DNA of 20,306 bases, from the NCBI GenBank assembly GCA_016098155.1, contig JAAAJB010000613.1:1-20306 (forward strand), given 5' to 3'. The notes below the pieces were generated by a model that did not search any database, was not told the origin of the DNA, and saw only the letters and a program-made list of their open reading frames with translations. The stretch is from Actinomortierella ambigua (Eukaryota; Mortierellomycota; Mortierellomycetes; Mortierellales; Mortierellaceae). Numbering within the stretch: position 1 is the stretch's first letter; the number at the start of each line of letters is the position of its first letter. Both the position numbers and the translations under genes were made by a program. This document shows, in pieces, positions 18,181 through 20,306 of the stretch.

Positions 18181-18831
18181 CTACCACCTCCACCATCGGA
18201 AAGGCCTGCGATAGGCATGACGAGCCTGGCCTCGCCATAGTCGTCGACTGGAACGCACGGTAGGCTTGATATCCCAGCCTTCTTGCTCGCCCGACTTGTC
18301 AGGCAGGACCAAACCAATCATGGGAGGGGTCAATGGAATAGGAAGCTCATCGATCACCAGGACTTGGTCCTCGTAAAGCTCGAGCGCTTGAATCTGGGTC
18401 CGGCCCTCACCCATCTCTTGCTGCCGCAACGCCCAGTACATGGGCGTGGGTGTCATGCTCAGCAGCGAATTGGGGCGGGCATCGATGTAGGCAAGGTACA
18501 TGTTCGAATTGACATTGCGGATGGCGATACCACGCTGGCCGTCGTTGATCACCTCCCATGCAGAGGCGAGGCCTTGGTCATAGTCGAGAAGCACGGACTG
18601 AGGGCCCATCTCTGGCTGTGTGAGGTAGAATCCTCGGAAGCGCAGGTTGTACTCGCCATCGGGGAGCCCAAACGCGTGAGGAGCACGAGTGACAGCGTCG
18701 GTGTTGTCCTCGTGGGGTATGAACCCCAAGCCAGAGCACTGCTCGTACAGCGCCTCGCGATGCTTGAGGGCGGCGCAGATCTGGACGGTGGCCAGCAAAA
18801 GGGCGATGAGTGCCGTGAGGATGCGAACCAT
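18181..18831 (-). CDS. Small secreted protein, possibly beta-trefoil-like, with a suspect 3' frame
   Basis: The open frame gives 216 aa. Residues 1-21 are a clear signal peptide (hydrophobic core LTALIALLLATVQICAA), so the product is probably secreted. The mature part has three blocks, each containing a Trp after a hydrophobic strand: GEYNLRFRGFYL...AWEV (W92), GIAIRN...MYLAY...YWAL (W133), and QVLVIDEL...GWDI (W186). That threefold pattern recalls small fungal beta-trefoil proteins such as the I66 protease-inhibitor type; this is inference. No enzyme motif was seen. After P190 the frame turns unusual: Arg/Trp-rich with rare CGA, CTA and AGG codons, ending RRPFRWWRW. The +1-shifted frame is open from the same point to 18108 with better codon use (VDDYGEARLVMPIAGL), so the real C-terminus may lie in that frame. 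A TATA box is about 100 bases upstream. It is convergent with Zuotin. Confidence 0.75.
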   Translation of the reverse strand: MVRILTALIALLLATVQICAALKHREALYEQCSGLGFIPHEDNTDAVTRAPHAFGLPDGEYNLRFRGFYLTQPEMGPQSVLLDYDQGLASAWEVINDGQRGIAIRNVNSNMYLAYIDARPNSLLSMTPTPMYWALRQQEMGEGRTQIQALELYEDQVLVIDELPIPLTPPMIGLVLPDKSGEQEGWDIKPTVRSSRRLWRGQARHAYRRPFRWWRW

Positions 18832-18930
18832 GTTTGTTTCTGACCCAAAGAAAAAAATGGGGTTGAGTTGACAAGGATTGCGTGAGAGAAAACAAAAAAA
18901 AAGAAAAAGGGGAAGAAAATGCTATGCCCA

Positions 18931-18938
18931 CTTTTATA
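18931..18938 (-). promoter_or_regulatory. TATA box of the secreted-protein gene
   Basis: A perfect TATAAAAG on the minus strand, about 100 bases before the ATG at 18831. A canonical TATA box at this spacing suggests a short leader and a regulated or strongly induced promoter, common for secreted small proteins. Confidence 0.7.
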
Positions 18939-19729
18939 AGAGTCTCCATCTTTTTTAGTCACACGCTGCTGCTCAACGTAGTTCACCCCGTCTTCCTATT
19001 ATGCATCTCATGCGAGTTGTCTTGACCTTCTCGAAAGATCTTCAGTCTCATCTTGCTACAGGATGAGTTGTACAGTCTATATGTTGCTCTCGCCAGAGCT
19101 ACTGGTGTAGCATGGCACGGTCCAGAAGATGTGGCGGCCTAAGCGTGCCCCTTTGTCGACGAGGCAAACCAAATCAAGCTGCCTCCTTTTCTCTCTTTTT
19201 TTTTTTTATGCAGTCCCTAGCGTTATGCAGTCTAAAGAAACTGAGAGTTGACGGGTCATCCCAGTGTTTTTTTCCCACCCTTTCAACAATAAAGAGATTT
19301 GCCGACACGGGGAGAGGGACATCTTGGCTTTTGAGCAACATCGAATGGCGCTAGGTGGAATGATTCAAATTCGGTATGAACGTTTAGACATTCTTGCGCC
19401 ACAGTGGCGGGGGGTACTCGCATTTAGTGGGTATCTTCATCTCGATCGCTTTCACCACGCAACGTAGGCTTCCACTTCAACATGCTGTGAATGAGCAAGA
19501 GTGGGTTTGCTCTTTTGTGAGCTGCACGTTACAAACCTTTCTCGTCCAGAAACAAGAGAGGGTGGGAAAGAGATAGCGGGTACTTGTGGCCATTCCACGA
19601 CATGTGCTGCAAACTCATGCAGGCACCTCAGAACCACACGCCAGAGTATGCGGCGCCACCCACTTGCTGAAGACAGCGTATGAGCGTTAAAAAAAAAAAA
19701 AAAAAAAGCCGCTTCTTCTTCCCAGACTA

Positions 19730-19777
19730 TTTTTTTTTCACAGGCTTCAAAAGAGGGTTTCATTCTTTGGCGCGTCC
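19730..19777 (+). repeat. Dispersed direct repeat, copy 1
   Basis: A T9 run is followed by CACAGGCTTCAAAAGAGGG and TTTCATTCTTTGGCGCGTCC. Copy 2 begins 523 bases downstream. Beyond the T run about 35 of 40 positions are identical. Confidence 0.8.
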
Positions 19778-20251
19778 CCATCCGCGATCTGCATCAGTAG
19801 AAAATAAGACTATCTGCGACAGAGACGAGGAAGGCGACATAGTAAGATATGAGTTTAACGTACAGGGAGATGGGTGTGTAAAATAACTACAGAAAATCCA
19901 AAGGGGCGACAAGTCCGTGGCAGCTTACAGGAGGGGCCAGAGATAAGAAAGGTGCAAAGGTGGCGGCTCCATCCTTTCGTCATTGTGCTATGTGATGTCC
20001 CGCCTTTGTTTATTTATCTATTCATTAAAGGACAGGGATGCGCGAGTAGTAAGGGCCTGTTACACTAATTTAACATACGAATCGATAGTCTCCGAACGGA
20101 CGATTCCAACGACCATTACCATATCTGCAAGACCGTTTCTTGAGAATCGACGGACAGCTTGGTTGTCGGTGCCCTCCATGTTACCGGGTTGGTTATCAGA
20201 CCTGGGAAGCATCGCAGGTACTTGTTCAAAACCTTCATAGCGCGTCGTGGC

Positions 20252-20300
20252 TTTTTTTTTTCACGGGCCTCAAAAGAGGGTTTCATTCTTCGGCGCGCAC
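20252..20300 (+). repeat. Dispersed direct repeat, copy 2
   Basis: A T10 run is followed by CACGGGCCTCAAAAGAGGG and TTTCATTCTTCGGCGCGCAC, near the window's right edge, so the repeat could continue outside. Most differences from copy 1 are C/T or G/A transitions. Confidence 0.8.
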
Positions 20301-20306
20301 CTGTCC

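Larger units (their letters stand above)
18939..20306. other. Right-end non-coding region
   Basis: Apart from the TATA box at its left end and the direct repeats described separately, the region shows only short open frames without motifs on both strands, an A19 tract (19689-19707) and T-rich runs. No tRNA, rRNA or transposase was recognised. Confidence 0.55.

Overview
The window looks like nuclear DNA of an early-diverging filamentous fungus, most likely Mortierella-like (Mortierellomycota). The grounds are short GT-AG introns in most genes, pyrimidine-rich tracts in front of several genes, long A/T homopolymers, a Zuotin orthologue of fungal length, a cytochrome b5/acyl-CoA dehydrogenase fusion and a Neverland/DAF-36-type Rieske oxygenase. 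The placement is inference from gene content; no rRNA or tRNA gene was found to confirm it.

Layout, left to right. (1) 107-524 (-): first exon of a microsomal cytochrome P450 running off the left edge; its first intron carries a (TGTC)n microsatellite. (2) 525-2854: long intergenic stretch with no convincing gene. (3) 2855-4616 (-): four-exon amino acid/auxin permease-family (AVT-like) transporter, 437 aa. (4) 4617-6207: intergenic, with a long polypurine tract on the transporter's 5' side. (5) 6208-8211 (-): single-exon, 667-aa, Ser/Pro/Asn-rich scaffold-like protein whose last ~65 residues resemble the conserved C-terminus of Bni4-type PP1-docking proteins. (6) 8212-9406: divergent intergenic region with hairpins and CCAAT motifs. 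(7) 9407-11794 (+): three-exon gene for a 714-aa protein joining an unidentified multi-spanning membrane domain to a Neverland/DAF-36-like Rieske oxygenase (sterol C7-desaturase family). (8) 12134-14416 (-): five-exon cytochrome b5/acyl-CoA dehydrogenase fusion, 533 aa, ending in AKL, a possible peroxisomal targeting signal. (9) 14417-16672: intergenic with a pyrimidine tract and some weak coding-like islands. (10) 16673-17968 (+): Zuotin, the ribosome-associated J-protein, 431 aa, with a telomere-repeat-like box upstream. (11) 18181-18831 (-): small secreted protein, possibly beta-trefoil-like, with signs of a +1 frameshift near its 3' end. (12) 18832-20306: TATA box of the secreted gene, then non-coding sequence holding two copies of a ~48-bp direct repeat.

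There is no operon logic here. The P450, Rieske oxygenase and b5-dehydrogenase are all lipid/sterol-type redox enzymes, and the last two are convergent neighbours 339 bp apart; a shared pathway is possible but only inferred. The most novel item is the fused membrane/Rieske protein. Exon joins were deduced by eye from splice consensus and reading-frame continuity; codon phase is consistent across every junction proposed.
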